Shown here piece after piece: positions 12,973 to 21,442 of a DNA stretch of 45,593 nt (within the stretch, counting starts at the first letter, position 1; every line of letters starts with the position of its first letter). The notes under the pieces were generated by a model. The model searched no databases. It had not been told where the DNA came from and saw only the letters and a list, made by a program, of their open reading frames with translations. The DNA is from Lentzea flava (GTDB taxonomy: Bacteria; Actinomycetota; Actinomycetes; Mycobacteriales; Pseudonocardiaceae). Position numbers and translations under genes: made by a program. The stretch covers positions 1-45,593 of the forward strand of contig NZ_BMRE01000058.1 in assembly GCF_014648475.1 (NCBI RefSeq), written 5' to 3'.

Positions 12973-15302
12973 CCTCTTCTCCTTCTCACTGTGCGGTTCC
13001 CCGGCAACACCGCCAGGTCTCCGTCTTCGTCCGTGCGCAACACCAGCGCACCTCCCGCCCGCAACATGTCGAGCACGTGCGGACTCGGGTGCCCGTAACG
13101 GTTGCCCGTGCCAACGCTCACCAGCGCCACCCGCGGCCGCACCGTCCTGAGGAAGGCGGGCAGCGAGTACCGCGAACCGTGGTGCGGCACCTTGAGCACT
13201 TCGGCCCCGAGGTCCCGCTCCCCCAGCAACGCCGACTGGCCTGCCAGCTCGACGTCACCGGTGAGCAGCACGCGGCCTGCTCTGGTGTGCGCCTTGAGCA
13301 CGAGCGAGTAGTCGTTGACCGTTGTGTTCGCGTCGCCTGCCGTTGCCACGCGGCGCGGGCCCAGCACCTCCATTTCCAAACCGGGCCAGGCGAACCGCTC
13401 GCCTGCCTTCGGTTCCACCACCCGCACGCCGTGACTGCGGGCCTGCGCCCTGACCTCCTTCCACGCCCACGCGGGCTCCTTGAGCGGGCCGACGGCCACC
13501 GCGCCCACCGCACGCCCGGTGAGCACCGCCGGCAGGCCCTGGACGTGATCGGCGTGCAGGTGGGTCAGCACGACGAGCGGAATCCTCTTGATTCCCAACG
13601 TCTTCAGGCATCGGTCGACGGCTCCGGGATCGGGTCCGGTGTCCACCACGACCGCACGGTCGGCGTCGTCGGTCGCCAGGACCAGCGCGTCGCCCTGGCC
13701 CACGTCACAGGTGACGACCTTCCAGCCGTCCGGGGGCCACGCGGGTGCCACGATCTTCATCGGCACCAGCACCACGAACCCGCCGATCAGCACCGCGACG
13801 ACCAACGTCCGTGCCTTCTTCAGGCGCAGCAACAACACGACCGCTGCCACGACCACGATCAGCGCGATGGCCCCGGCCCAGCCTTCTGGCCAGCCCACGG
13901 ACGCGCCGGGCACGGACGCCGCCTGCCGCCCGACCTGGACGAGCCAGGTCACCGCGGGTCCAGCGACGTGCACGAGCAGTTCGGCTGCCGAGCCCCACAG
14001 CGGCGCGACGGCTGCCGCCGCCACACCCAGCACCGTCGCCGGTGCGACCACCGGGCCCGCGACCAGGTTGGCCACGATCGCCACGAGGCTGATCTGACCG
14101 GAGATACCGGCGACCAACGGCGCCGTCGCCAGGCTGGCGGCCGTGGGTACGACGATCGCCTCGGCGAGGCCGTTCGGCACACCTCGTGCCTTCAGCGCTC
14201 GCGACCACTTCGGCGCAACCAGCACCAGCGCTGCCGTGGCCACCACGGAGAGCGCGAACCCCGGATCGCCGCCCAGCGCCGGGTCGATGAGGACCAGCAC
14301 CAGGACCGCCGTCGCGAGGCTCGGGAGCGTCGACCGCCGACGCCCCAGCACCAACGCCAGCAGCGTCACCGCACCCATGACCGCGGCCCTGAGGACGCTC
14401 GGCTCCGGGCCCGCCAGGACCACGAACCCGACCAACGCCGCCATCGCCGCGGCCGCCGCCGTTCGCGGACCGGCCCTGAACCGCTTGGCCAGCAGGTAGA
14501 CCGCGCCGCACACGATGGCGAGGTTTGCGCCGCTCACCGCCAGCAGGTGAGCGAGGCCGGCGGTGCGGAACTCGTCGACGACGCGCGGCACCATCCGGTC
14601 GCTGTCGCCCACCACCAGTGCCGGGAGCAGCCCGGCTTCCTCGTCGCCGAGGACCGCGCTGGCTTCTCGCAGGCCGTCACGGAGATGGTCTGCCCAGCTT
14701 TGCCAGATCGGGGGTGGTTGCGGGTTGATCGGCGGGCCGCGGACTCGGAGCAGAGCCGATGTCAGGTCGCCACGCCGAGGCGGCGCGAGCGTGCCCTTGG
14801 CCGTGACCTCCTGACCCGGCAACAGGTTTCGCCACCTGTCGGCCGGAGCCAGCAGGACCAGGTGGGCGCCGTTCGCGGTGGCGGTGATGACCACGTGGTC
14901 GACGCCTGCCTGATGCCCACCGAAGCCCGCGGCCCTGATGCCTCTGGGTCTGGTGCTGAGCTCGACCGTGAGGGTGGTGGCGCGGCCTTCGTCGGCGGCC
15001 AGGCGAAGCGGATGGGTCTCGGCTCTCAGGACGTTGCCTCCCACCCACGCCGCGGCCAGCGGGCCTGAGATCAGCAGGGCCATGGCGCACGTTCTGGTCC
15101 ACCACGCTCGGCGCCACGCGGCCAGGCCGACGGCTCCCGCCGCCAGTCCGAGGAGGACTGCCGCCTGCCAGCTCAGGAAGAGACCGGCGACGGCGGTGGC
15201 CCACACGGCTGTCGCGGCCGGGACCAGGCGGTAGTCGTGGGTTATCGGATGTCTGCGGACCACTGCGGCCTCCGGTGTCCGGCGGGAGGTCGCGGGGACC
15301 AC
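12651..15302 (-). CDS. comEC: ComEC/Rec2 family DNA-uptake channel, with an anomalous C-terminal read-through
   Basis: The frame encodes 883 aa. The first part holds several hydrophobic segments and the competence domain (VVGDSDRMV, GLAHLLAVSGANLAIV). A second membrane block follows, then a metallo-beta-lactamase-like domain with THLHADHVQGL at about 578-588 and VPHHGSRYSLP. ComEC proteins carry single-stranded DNA through the membrane. The recognisable part ends near LAVLPGNRTV, around 12990. The remaining ~108 residues (Arg/Thr/Ser-rich, no predicted fold) overlap the gene at 12517-12972 in a different frame. In a neighbouring frame a TGA lies right after this point. Either the stop was lost or the sequence carries a one-base indel. 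Upstream comEA is on the same strand. Confidence 0.85.
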   Translation of the reverse strand: MVPATSRRTPEAAVVRRHPITHDYRLVPAATAVWATAVAGLFLSWQAAVLLGLAAGAVGLAAWRRAWWTRTCAMALLISGPLAAAWVGGNVLRAETHPLRLAADEGRATTLTVELSTRPRGIRAAGFGGHQAGVDHVVITATANGAHLVLLAPADRWRNLLPGQEVTAKGTLAPPRRGDLTSALLRVRGPPINPQPPPIWQSWADHLRDGLREASAVLGDEEAGLLPALVVGDSDRMVPRVVDEFRTAGLAHLLAVSGANLAIVCGAVYLLAKRFRAGPRTAAAAAMAALVGFVVLAGPEPSVLRAAVMGAVTLLALVLGRRRSTLPSLATAVLVLVLIDPALGGDPGFALSVVATAALVLVAPKWSRALKARGVPNGLAEAIVVPTAASLATAPLVAGISGQISLVAIVANLVAGPVVAPATVLGVAAAAVAPLWGSAAELLVHVAGPAVTWLVQVGRQAASVPGASVGWPEGWAGAIALIVVVAAVVLLLRLKKARTLVVAVLIGGFVVLVPMKIVAPAWPPDGWKVVTCDVGQGDALVLATDDADRAVVVDTGPDPGAVDRCLKTLGIKRIPLVVLTHLHADHVQGLPAVLTGRAVGAVAVGPLKEPAWAWKEVRAQARSHGVRVVEPKAGERFAWPGLEMEVLGPRRVATAGDANTTVNDYSLVLKAHTRAGRVLLTGDVELAGQSALLGERDLGAEVLKVPHHGSRYSLPAFLRTVRPRVALVSVGTGNRYGHPSPHVLDMLRAGGALVLRTDEDGDLAVLPGNRTVRRRRGWSGSGCTTRATRFPVARPDSRGPCGRRTTRRRHGRTTSSNPISVTTSAKHSKTAPEPSPTGRRSRTCCRPPRPPSRKRRTTSSRTTCSTTRCGSHRTTGTPITTTC

Positions 15303-15377
15303 TGGCCTGGAGGCCGAGGTGCGGCTTGGCAGGTGATGCGGATGAATCGCATGACGAGGCTCCTGGTGGTGGCCGAG

Positions 15378-15671
15378 CTAGGTGATGACCGCCGCACACA
15401 GGCGGCAGCGCGGTTTCTCCACCAGCGGCGGGGCCGGGAGTGGAGGTGCGACGGGGAAAGAGCGCAGCAGGTAGCGGACCGCGGCAGCCAGCAAGCGGCG
15501 GCGGCGACGGCGGCGGAGTGTGCGGGTGCGAGGGTGGTGGAGCGGGAAGGCGAGCTCGATCGGGCGGGACGGGTGGTAGCTGTCGGCCGCCGGCGGGGTG
15601 GGCTTCGTCAGGTGGTGGAACTGGGCCTTGGTGCGGAAGTAGAGGGACAGGGCCGTGGCGACGAGGGTCAT
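15378..15671 (-). CDS. Possible small basic protein between comEA and comEC
   Basis: 97 aa. The ATG overlaps the comEA stop in an ATGA arrangement, suggesting translational coupling, and the frame fills most of the 365-base gap before comEC. The product starts MTLVATALSLYFRTKAQFHH and is then Pro/Arg-rich (TLRRRRRRRLLAAAVRYLLR), ending with CRLC. No family recognised. Composition is unlike the neighbours, so it may be non-coding sequence that happens to be open. Confidence 0.35.
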   Translation of the reverse strand: MTLVATALSLYFRTKAQFHHLTKPTPPAADSYHPSRPIELAFPLHHPRTRTLRRRRRRRLLAAAVRYLLRSFPVAPPLPAPPLVEKPRCRLCAAVIT

Positions 15672-16351
15672 GTGTGGACCAGGTCGGCCAGTTTGGCGAG
15701 TTTGGAGTCGCCTATGCCTTCCACCTCGCGGAGCTGGTCGACCGAGGCGAACGGGCCCTTGCGGGTGCGGTGGTCGACTATGCGCTGGGCCGTCACCGGC
15801 CCCACACCGGGAAGGGCGTCCAGTTCGGAGGCCGTGGCCGAGTTCAGGTCCAGCTTGGACGGAACGGCCGCGGGCCCGGCCGGAGGTGGGATGCCCACGG
15901 CTATCTGCTCACCGTCGGTGAGTTTGCGGGCCAGGTTCAGGTTGTGGAGATCGGTGCCCGGCTTGATGCCTCCGGCCAGGCGGACGGCGTCGGCCACTCG
16001 GGCGCCGGACGTCACCGTCACCAGGCCCGGGGTGGTCACCTCGCCGACCACGTTCACCACCAGCTCAGGCGCCGGGGCCGTGGTGCTCACGAGGGCCAGC
16101 GCAGGGGCCGGTTCCGCGGCGGGGCTCTGCCACCAGCTGCCCAGGCCGATCACGGTGCAGGCGACGGCCACGCCCAGGGCCAGAAGGCCTCGGCGGGGAA
16201 CGCGCGGCAGACGGAAGCGGCGGCGGGGTGTGCCGTGTTCGTCCGAGTCTTCCGAGCGTGCGTAGACCAGGGTCGGGTCGGCGCGGACCTTGGCGGCCAG
16301 AGCGGCCAGGCGTTCGCTCGGGCTGTCGGCCGGGTGGGGGCGGGGGAGCAT
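15668..16351 (-). CDS. comEA: ComEA-family helix-hairpin-helix DNA-binding protein
   Basis: 227 aa. A cytoplasmic N-terminus is followed by one membrane anchor (GLLALGVAVACTVIGLGSWW, about 55-74). An SLBB-type domain follows (VVNVVGEVTTPGLVTVTSGARVADAV around 98-125), and then a C-terminal ComEA HhH pair (LDLNSATASELDALPGVGP, then GPFASVDQLREVEGIGDSKL). It binds double-stranded DNA at the cell surface for delivery to ComEC. It lies upstream of comEC on the same strand, with one possible small ORF in between. Whether the strain is naturally transformable is unknown. Confidence 0.9.
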   Translation of the reverse strand: MLPRPHPADSPSERLAALAAKVRADPTLVYARSEDSDEHGTPRRRFRLPRVPRRGLLALGVAVACTVIGLGSWWQSPAAEPAPALALVSTTAPAPELVVNVVGEVTTPGLVTVTSGARVADAVRLAGGIKPGTDLHNLNLARKLTDGEQIAVGIPPPAGPAAVPSKLDLNSATASELDALPGVGPVTAQRIVDHRTRKGPFASVDQLREVEGIGDSKLAKLADLVHT

Positions 16352-16438
16352 GGGGGCGACGTTACGGAGCGGGGCGGGTGGGGTGGCCGCGTTGACTCCG
16401 GGGCTGTGGATTACTCGCGAGTTGTGGACAGGTCGCGA

Positions 16439-17332
16439 TCACTCGGGGCTTGGCGACGGGGAATTGTCGGGGGTCTGTGGGAGGATGTCGGGTCCTCCTG
16501 GCAGCACCACCACGCCCAGCACTCCTGGGCCGGTGTGGGCGCCGATCACCGCACCGACCTCGGAGATCACGCACCCCGTCGAGCCGGGCAGCCGTTCGTC
16601 GAGACGCGTGGCCAGTTCGGCGGCGCGTTCGGGAGCCGCCAGGTGGTGCACGGCCAGACCCACCGGGCCGTCCCCCGCCGCTGCCGCCGCCAGGTCGACC
16701 AGGCGGCCCACGGCCCGGCTCATCGTGCGGACCTTCTCCAGCGGCACGATCCGGCCGTCGTCCATGTGCAGCAACGGCTTCACGGCCAGCGCGGTCCCCA
16801 CCAGCGCCGCCGCCGTGCCGATCCGCCCGCCGCGGCGCAGGTGGTCCAGGGTTTCGAGGCAGAAGAACATCCGGGTCTGCGCGGCCGCGGAGGAAGCCGC
16901 CTCCTCCACGGCAGCGTGCGAACGCCCGTCGGCAACGGCCGCACACGCGCGCAACACCGCGAAACCGAGCCCCATGCCCGTCGAGCGCGAGTCGACCACT
17001 CGAATCCGGGACGGGTCGATCTCCTCGGCCGCCAGTCGTGCGGCCTCCCACGTCCCGGACAACTCACGAGAGAGATGAACGGACACGATCGCGTCCGACG
17101 ACGAGAGGACGTCCCGGTACACGGCAGCCATCTCGCCGGGCGTCGGACGGGACGTGGTCACGCGGCGGTGCTCGGCCAGAGCAGCGGCCAGCTCGAAAGG
17201 ACCGAAGTCGACGCCGTCGAGGCGTCCAGCACCGTCCACCGCCACGTGCAGCGGCACAACGGTGATCGAATGGCGCTTCGCGAACCCCTCGGGCAGGTAT
17301 GCCGTGGAGTCGGTGACGATGGAGATGCGCAC
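16439..17332 (-). CDS. DegV family (fatty-acid-binding) protein
   Basis: 297 aa from GTG 17332; the frame is open further upstream but only there do DegV features begin (RISIVTDSTAYLPEG). It continues with VTTSRPTPGEMAAVY, SSDAIVSVHLSRELSGT and RIRVVDSRSTGMGLG, and the late FFCLETLDHLRRGGRIG block. DegV proteins bind a fatty acid and can act as the FakB partner of the kinase FakA. No fakA is seen here. The start is 20 bases after the SGNH hydrolase stop, so it is likely the last gene of a rsfS-phosphatase-hydrolase-degV unit. Confidence 0.9.
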   Translation of the reverse strand: MRISIVTDSTAYLPEGFAKRHSITVVPLHVAVDGAGRLDGVDFGPFELAAALAEHRRVTTSRPTPGEMAAVYRDVLSSSDAIVSVHLSRELSGTWEAARLAAEEIDPSRIRVVDSRSTGMGLGFAVLRACAAVADGRSHAAVEEAASSAAAQTRMFFCLETLDHLRRGGRIGTAAALVGTALAVKPLLHMDDGRIVPLEKVRTMSRAVGRLVDLAAAAAGDGPVGLAVHHLAAPERAAELATRLDERLPGSTGCVISEVGAVIGAHTGPGVLGVVVLPGGPDILPQTPDNSPSPSPE

Positions 17333-17352
17333 GAGCGACGAGCCTACGGGGC

Positions 17353-18072
17353 TCACTCCTCCGAGGGACTCAACGCCACGGACGAGGAAGAGATCAACTC
17401 CGCCATCGCCCTGCCCACCAGCTCGTGGCCCTCCCAGCCCCAGTGCATCCCGTCCGGATTCCCGGCGCCGGACCGCACGTGCTCCCCGATCACGGCAGGA
17501 AGATCCAGCAACGGCACCCCCGCACGTGCGGCCCACCCACGCACAGCCGCAACCGCAGCCGCGTGCCCGTCGTGCACGAACCGGTACGTAGGAGCCCGAT
17601 GGACAGACGGCACGATCCCCACGGCCGGCATCTTGTACTCGAGATTGCGCACCGACTGCAGCATGTCCCGCAGGTACCGCGCAGTCAGCGCCGGAGGCAA
17701 CGCCGTGCGCGCGTAGGGCGCCAATCGCGGCTGAACGTCCAGATAACGCGCACGCACCCACCGTCGTAGCCAGTCAGGCCGCACATAGCGCAGCCCCTCG
17801 CGCAGATACGTGGGCAACGGCGACGGAAGCGTGTCCATGCTGCCCACCGCGAACACCAGCACGTCGGTGCGAGGCAGCAACGACCAGATCCGCGGATCCC
17901 CGGTCAACGCCCACCAGGCGTCCCGCGCCGTCCACCCGAACCCGGCCGCCAGCTCCGCCGATCCACCCAGCTCAGCGGCACAGATGTTGTGCCACAGCCG
18001 CGGATGGTCAGCGGGTAACGGCCCGGAAGGCCCGAAGAACGACAGCGAGTCCCCGAGGACGAGCAGTCTCAA
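17353..18072 (-). CDS. SGNH/GDSL-type hydrolase
   Basis: 239 aa from TTG 18072. That start overlaps the preceding phosphatase stop (TTGA), and the protein then begins at once with the GDS motif strand RLLVLGDSLSFFG. Block III-like VFAVGSMDT and the C-terminal catalytic pair in NPDGMHWGWEGHELVGR are present. Family members are serine esterases or acyl hydrolases. No signal peptide is visible, so it is probably cytoplasmic. Substrate unknown. The tight spacing ties it to the rsfS-degV unit. Confidence 0.85.
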   Translation of the reverse strand: MRLLVLGDSLSFFGPSGPLPADHPRLWHNICAAELGGSAELAAGFGWTARDAWWALTGDPRIWSLLPRTDVLVFAVGSMDTLPSPLPTYLREGLRYVRPDWLRRWVRARYLDVQPRLAPYARTALPPALTARYLRDMLQSVRNLEYKMPAVGIVPSVHRAPTYRFVHDGHAAAVAAVRGWAARAGVPLLDLPAVIGEHVRSGAGNPDGMHWGWEGHELVGRAMAELISSSSVALSPSEE

Positions 18073-18674
18073 CGCGTGGTGCCCGCGTTGTACGACGTCA
18101 GCCGCCACCGGTCGTTGCGGCGGGTGAACACCGTCCAGTGGCAGTTCGAGATGCCGCCGAGCTGCGACCAGGTCTGCACCGGCAGATCCAGCAGCCGCCC
18201 GGTCAACGCGCTGATCAGCCCACCGTGCGCGCACAGCATGACGGTCCCGGAGAACTCCGCGTCCACCTCGTGCACGACCTGGATGGCCCGCTCGGCCACC
18301 TCGACGCGCGACTCGCCGTCCGGCGGCGTGTAGGTGGGGTCCGTGCGCCAGATGGTGACCGCGCCCGGCCACTCCTGCTCGACCTCGGCCGTGGTCAGGC
18401 CCTGCCACTTGCCCAGGTGGGTCTCACGCAGCCGTGCGTCGATCCGCAGCGGGATGTCGGTCGACGACGCGAACACGCCCGCGGTGTTCCGCGCGCGTTG
18501 CAGGTCGGAGGCGACCACGATCTCCGGCTCGAACCCGGCGAGCACCGGGACGGCGAACCTGGCCTGGTTCAAGCCGGTCTCGGTGAGCGCCGAGTCCAGA
18601 TGACCCTGCAGACGACCTGTCGCGTTGTAGTCGGTCTCACCGTGCCGCCACAGCACGAGCCGGCTCAGGGCCAT
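18069..18674 (-). CDS. Histidine phosphatase family protein (phosphoglycerate-mutase-like)
   Basis: 201 aa. The catalytic RHGE motif is at residues 10-13 (LVLWRHGETDYNATGRLQGH). The second histidine region is MLCAHGGLISALTGRLLDLP, and the acid region ETHLGKWQG is also present. It transfers phosphate via a phosphohistidine. In actinobacteria a gene of this type next to rsfS is often annotated as a glucosyl-3-phosphoglycerate phosphatase, but I cannot confirm the substrate. It starts 8 bases after the rsfS stop and overlaps the SGNH hydrolase start. Confidence 0.9.
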   Translation of the reverse strand: MALSRLVLWRHGETDYNATGRLQGHLDSALTETGLNQARFAVPVLAGFEPEIVVASDLQRARNTAGVFASSTDIPLRIDARLRETHLGKWQGLTTAEVEQEWPGAVTIWRTDPTYTPPDGESRVEVAERAIQVVHEVDAEFSGTVMLCAHGGLISALTGRLLDLPVQTWSQLGGISNCHWTVFTRRNDRWRLTSYNAGTTR

Positions 18675-18682
18675 CCTCTACC

Positions 18683-19066
18683 TCATTCAGCCGTGGACTC
18701 GGCGGGGACGTCCGCTTCGAACTCGATGCGCGGGCAGTCCTTCCACAGCCGCTCCAGGCCGTAGAAGCTGCGCTCCTCCGTGTGCTGCACGTGCACCACG
18801 ACGTCCACGAAGTCCAGCAGCACCCAACGGCCCTCACGGGCCCCTTCGCGGCGCACCGGCTTCGTGCCGGCCTCCCGCAGCTTCTCCTCGATGTTGTCGA
18901 CGATCGCGCCGACCTGCCGCTCGTTCGGAGCGGACGCGATCACGAACACGTCGGTGATCACGAGCTGGTCGGAGACGTCGAGCACCATCACGTCGTGCGC
19001 CTTCTTGTCGGCCGCTGCGTTCGCCGCGACCAGCGCCAGCCGTCGTGCCTCGTCGGTGGCTGCCAC
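18683..19066 (-). CDS. rsfS: Ribosome silencing factor RsfS
   Basis: 127 aa from GTG 19066, with GAGGAG four bases upstream. It contains the family signature KKAHDVMVLDVSDQLVITDV, FVIASAPNERQVGAIVDNIE and WVLLDFVDVVVHVQH. It binds ribosomal protein uL14 and blocks subunit joining when nutrients are short. The C-terminal tail (EFEADVPAESTAE) is acidic. It heads a minus-strand unit with the histidine phosphatase, SGNH hydrolase and degV. A terminator at 19163-19192 separates it from the cold-shock gene upstream. Confidence 0.95.
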   Translation of the reverse strand: MAATDEARRLALVAANAAADKKAHDVMVLDVSDQLVITDVFVIASAPNERQVGAIVDNIEEKLREAGTKPVRREGAREGRWVLLDFVDVVVHVQHTEERSFYGLERLWKDCPRIEFEADVPAESTAE

Positions 19067-19162
19067 GTCACTCCTCTGACTTCCGGCGGGCGTCGATACG
19101 CCCACACGAGTTACTGAGGGTACCGGCGACCGCCAACCGTTACGTCGCACGCGGGCATGAGG

Positions 19163-19192
19163 AAGGCCACCCCAGCGCCCTGGAGTGGCCTT
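19163..19192 (-). terminator. Terminator between the cold-shock gene and rsfS
   Basis: AAGGCCACCCCAG (19163-19175) pairs with CTGGAGTGGCCTT (19180-19192) with one mismatch around a CGCC loop. It follows the cold-shock stop by 15 bases on the minus strand. Confidence 0.75.
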
Positions 19193-19207
19193 GACCTGCG
19201 CCGAAGC

Positions 19208-19411
19208 TTAGAGCGGGCGGACCTGCTGGGCCTGCGGGCCCTTCTGTCCCTGCCCGACCTCGAACTCGACCTTCTGGTTCTCCTCGAGCGAGCGGAACCC
19301 CTTGGCCTGGATCTCCGAGTAGTGCACGAAGACGTCAGCCGAGCCGTCGTCGGGGGCGATGAAACCGAACCCCTTCTCGGCGTTGAACCACTTCACGGTG
19401 CCTGTAGCCAA
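19208..19411 (-). CDS. Cold-shock domain protein (CspA type)
   Basis: 67 aa from TTG 19411. This is the only start giving the standard N-terminus ATGTVKWFNAEKGFGFI, and AAAGG lies 7 bases before it. RNP1 KGFGFI and RNP2 VFVHYS are intact, and the length is typical of single-domain Csp proteins. It binds single-stranded RNA/DNA and acts as an RNA chaperone. It lies between nadD and rsfS on the same strand and is closed off by its own terminator, so it may be an insertion into the nadD-rsfS pair. Confidence 0.93.
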   Translation of the reverse strand: MATGTVKWFNAEKGFGFIAPDDGSADVFVHYSEIQAKGFRSLEENQKVEFEVGQGQKGPQAQQVRPL

Positions 19412-19496
19412 AGCCTTGCCTTTCACCAACCAGCAACAACGCGATGATTGTTGCTCCCCGAGACCGCGGATGCACGCGAAATCCACCCAAACGTGG

Positions 19497-20078
19497 TCAC
19501 GACTCGGAGTACAAGCCGGTTTTGGCGATGTACTGGACCACACCGTCTGGGACCAAATACCAAACCGGCTGGCCGGAGGCGGTCCGCGCGCGGCATCCGG
19601 TCGACGAGATGGCCATCGCCGGGACCTCGATGAGCGACACCGCTCCTGGCGGCAGGTGATGGTCGTTCAGCGTGTAACCCGGACGGGTGACCCCGATGAA
19701 GTGGGCCAGCTCGAACGCGTCGGCGGCGCGCTTCCACGACAGGATCTGCTCCAGCGCGTCGGCACCGGTGATGAAGAACAGGTCGGCGTCCGGGTACTGC
19801 TTCTTCAGGTCCGTGAGCGTGTCCACCGTGTACGTGGGGCCGTCGCGGTCGATGTCCACGCGACTGACCGAGAACCGGGGGTTGGACGCGGTGGCGATGA
19901 CCGTCATCAGGTAGCGGTCCTCGGCGGGCGAGACCTCGCGCGACGACTTCTGCCAGGGCTGACCCGTCGGCACGAAGATCACGCGGTCCAGGTCGAACCT
20001 GGCCTGCACCTCGCTGGCGGCCACGAGGTGGCCGTGGTGGATGGGGTCGAACGTGCCACCCATGACGCCGATGCGCAT
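19497..20078 (-). CDS. nadD: Nicotinate-nucleotide adenylyltransferase
   Basis: 193 aa from ATG 20078. It begins MRIGVMGGTFDPIHHGHLV with the nucleotidyltransferase GGTFDPxHxGH motif. VIFVPTGQPWQK, DGPTYTVDTL and AISSTGCRAR (an ISSTxxR-type motif) follow. It makes deamido-NAD from nicotinate mononucleotide and ATP. The frame is open upstream, but that part overlaps a strong hairpin and has no family similarity. Its position between proA and rsfS is the usual actinobacterial arrangement apart from the inserted P450 and csp genes. Confidence 0.95.
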   Translation of the reverse strand: MRIGVMGGTFDPIHHGHLVAASEVQARFDLDRVIFVPTGQPWQKSSREVSPAEDRYLMTVIATASNPRFSVSRVDIDRDGPTYTVDTLTDLKKQYPDADLFFITGADALEQILSWKRAADAFELAHFIGVTRPGYTLNDHHLPPGAVSLIEVPAMAISSTGCRARTASGQPVWYLVPDGVVQYIAKTGLYSES

Positions 20079-20090
20079 CAAAACAGCGTA

Positions 20091-20168
20091 GACGGGCGCG
20101 GACCGCTCCCATGGTCCAGCGCCCGTCGTGCTGATCACACCGGACGGCCCTGGGGGAGGACGGGCCGT
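20091..20168 (-). promoter_or_regulatory. Two stacked hairpins in the nadD leader
   Basis: GACGGGCGC (20091-20099) pairs with GCGCCCGTC (20119-20127), with an inner GGACC (20100-20104)/GGTCC (20113-20117) that extends the helix to 14 pairs. ACGGCCC (20144-20150) pairs with GGGCCGT (20162-20168). The first ends 12 bases before the nadD ATG and is followed by TACGCTGTTTTG on the minus strand, so it resembles an attenuator or the terminator of the upstream P450. Function unproven. Confidence 0.5.
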
Positions 20169-20256
20169 ACGGCGCGCGGCCCACCCCGAAGCAGAGCCGC
20201 GCACTGGAGGAACGCACGCACGCGTTCCCCCTTACGCGGTTCGGCCAAGATTTTTC

Positions 20257-21426
20257 CTACCAGGCGACGACGAGCTTCAAAGGCCCCCTGACCAGCGATC
20301 CTTTGCGGAACTCGACGGGTTCGACCAGCCGCAGGCCGGGCATCCGGCGCAGCACGGTGCCGAGCGCCACCTGCAGCTCCATCCGCGCGAGCTGCGAGCC
20401 GAGGCAGAAGTGGATGCCGTGCCCGAACTGCAGGTGCTGGCCCACCTCGCGCTCAAGGTCGAGCTCGTCGCTCTTCGCGTACACGGACTCGTCGCGGTTC
20501 GCCGACGACACGACCACCAGTACGGCGTCGCCTTCCTTCACGAGCACGTTGCCGACCTGGACGTCCTCGGTGGCGATGCGCGTGAAGCCGGCGCCACTAC
20601 CCAATGGGATGAACCGCAGCAGCTCCTCGATCGCGTTCGGGAGCTTGTCCGGGTTCTCCCGCAGGCGCCGCACGTCGTCCGGGCGCTCCAGCAGCGTGAC
20701 GATGCTGTTGGCGAGCATGTTCGCCGTCGTCTCGTGGCCCGCGACGAGCAACGTGATGCCGAACCGGACGAGCTCGTCCTCGGTCAGCCGGTCGTCGTTG
20801 TCCCGAGCGGCGACGAGTGCGCTCATCAGGTCGTTCGCGGGCTGTTCACGGCGTTTCGCAACGAGGTCGGTGAAGTAGGCGTGCAGCTTCAGCATGCCGT
20901 TCATCGCCTCTTCCGGCGTGTAGCTGCCGACCGTGGAGAGCACCTGGTCGGACCACTTGCGGAAGTCCGCGCGGTCCTCGAACGGCACGCCGAGCAGCTC
21001 GCAGATGATCGTGATCGGGAACGGCATGGTGAAGCCCTCGACCAGGTCGCCGGGGTTGTCCATGCGGTCGAGCAGCTCGTCGGTGATCTGCTGCGCGCGC
21101 GGACGCAGTTCCTCGATCCGCCGCACCGTGAACGCCTTGGACACGAGGCGACGCATGCGCGCGTGGTCCTCGCCATCGTGCGTGAGGATCGACCCACCGG
21201 GTGCGATGAGGGGCTGCATCCTCGGCACGTCCTGGTTGACCGTTCGCGCTCGGCTGAACCGCGGGTCACCCAGGACGAACTTCGTCTCTTCGTAGGACGT
21301 GACGAGCCAGCCCTCGCCGCCGTACGGGTACGTCACGCGTGTGACGGGCTCTTCACGCCGTAGACGTTCATACGTCGGATCGAGGGCCAGGCCGTCGGTT
21401 TCGGAGAACGGGTAGGTGGGAGCCAT
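20257..21426 (-). CDS. Cytochrome P450 (bacterial class I type)
   Basis: 389 aa, normal for soluble bacterial P450s. Oxygen-binding I-helix LLVAGHETTANML, ExxR in AIEELLRFIP, and heme-binding FGHGIHFCLGSQLARME with the ligand cysteine at about 341. TRIATEDVQVGNVLVKEGDAV is the usual beta region after the ExxR helix. It should need separate ferredoxin and reductase; neither is encoded in the window. It sits between proA and nadD, 16 bases from proA's 3' end on the same strand, so it may be co-transcribed with proA. Substrate unknown. Confidence 0.92.
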   Translation of the reverse strand: MAPTYPFSETDGLALDPTYERLRREEPVTRVTYPYGGEGWLVTSYEETKFVLGDPRFSRARTVNQDVPRMQPLIAPGGSILTHDGEDHARMRRLVSKAFTVRRIEELRPRAQQITDELLDRMDNPGDLVEGFTMPFPITIICELLGVPFEDRADFRKWSDQVLSTVGSYTPEEAMNGMLKLHAYFTDLVAKRREQPANDLMSALVAARDNDDRLTEDELVRFGITLLVAGHETTANMLANSIVTLLERPDDVRRLRENPDKLPNAIEELLRFIPLGSGAGFTRIATEDVQVGNVLVKEGDAVLVVVSSANRDESVYAKSDELDLEREVGQHLQFGHGIHFCLGSQLARMELQVALGTVLRRMPGLRLVEPVEFRKGSLVRGPLKLVVAW

Positions 21427-21442
21427 GCCTCCGAAGGTAGAG

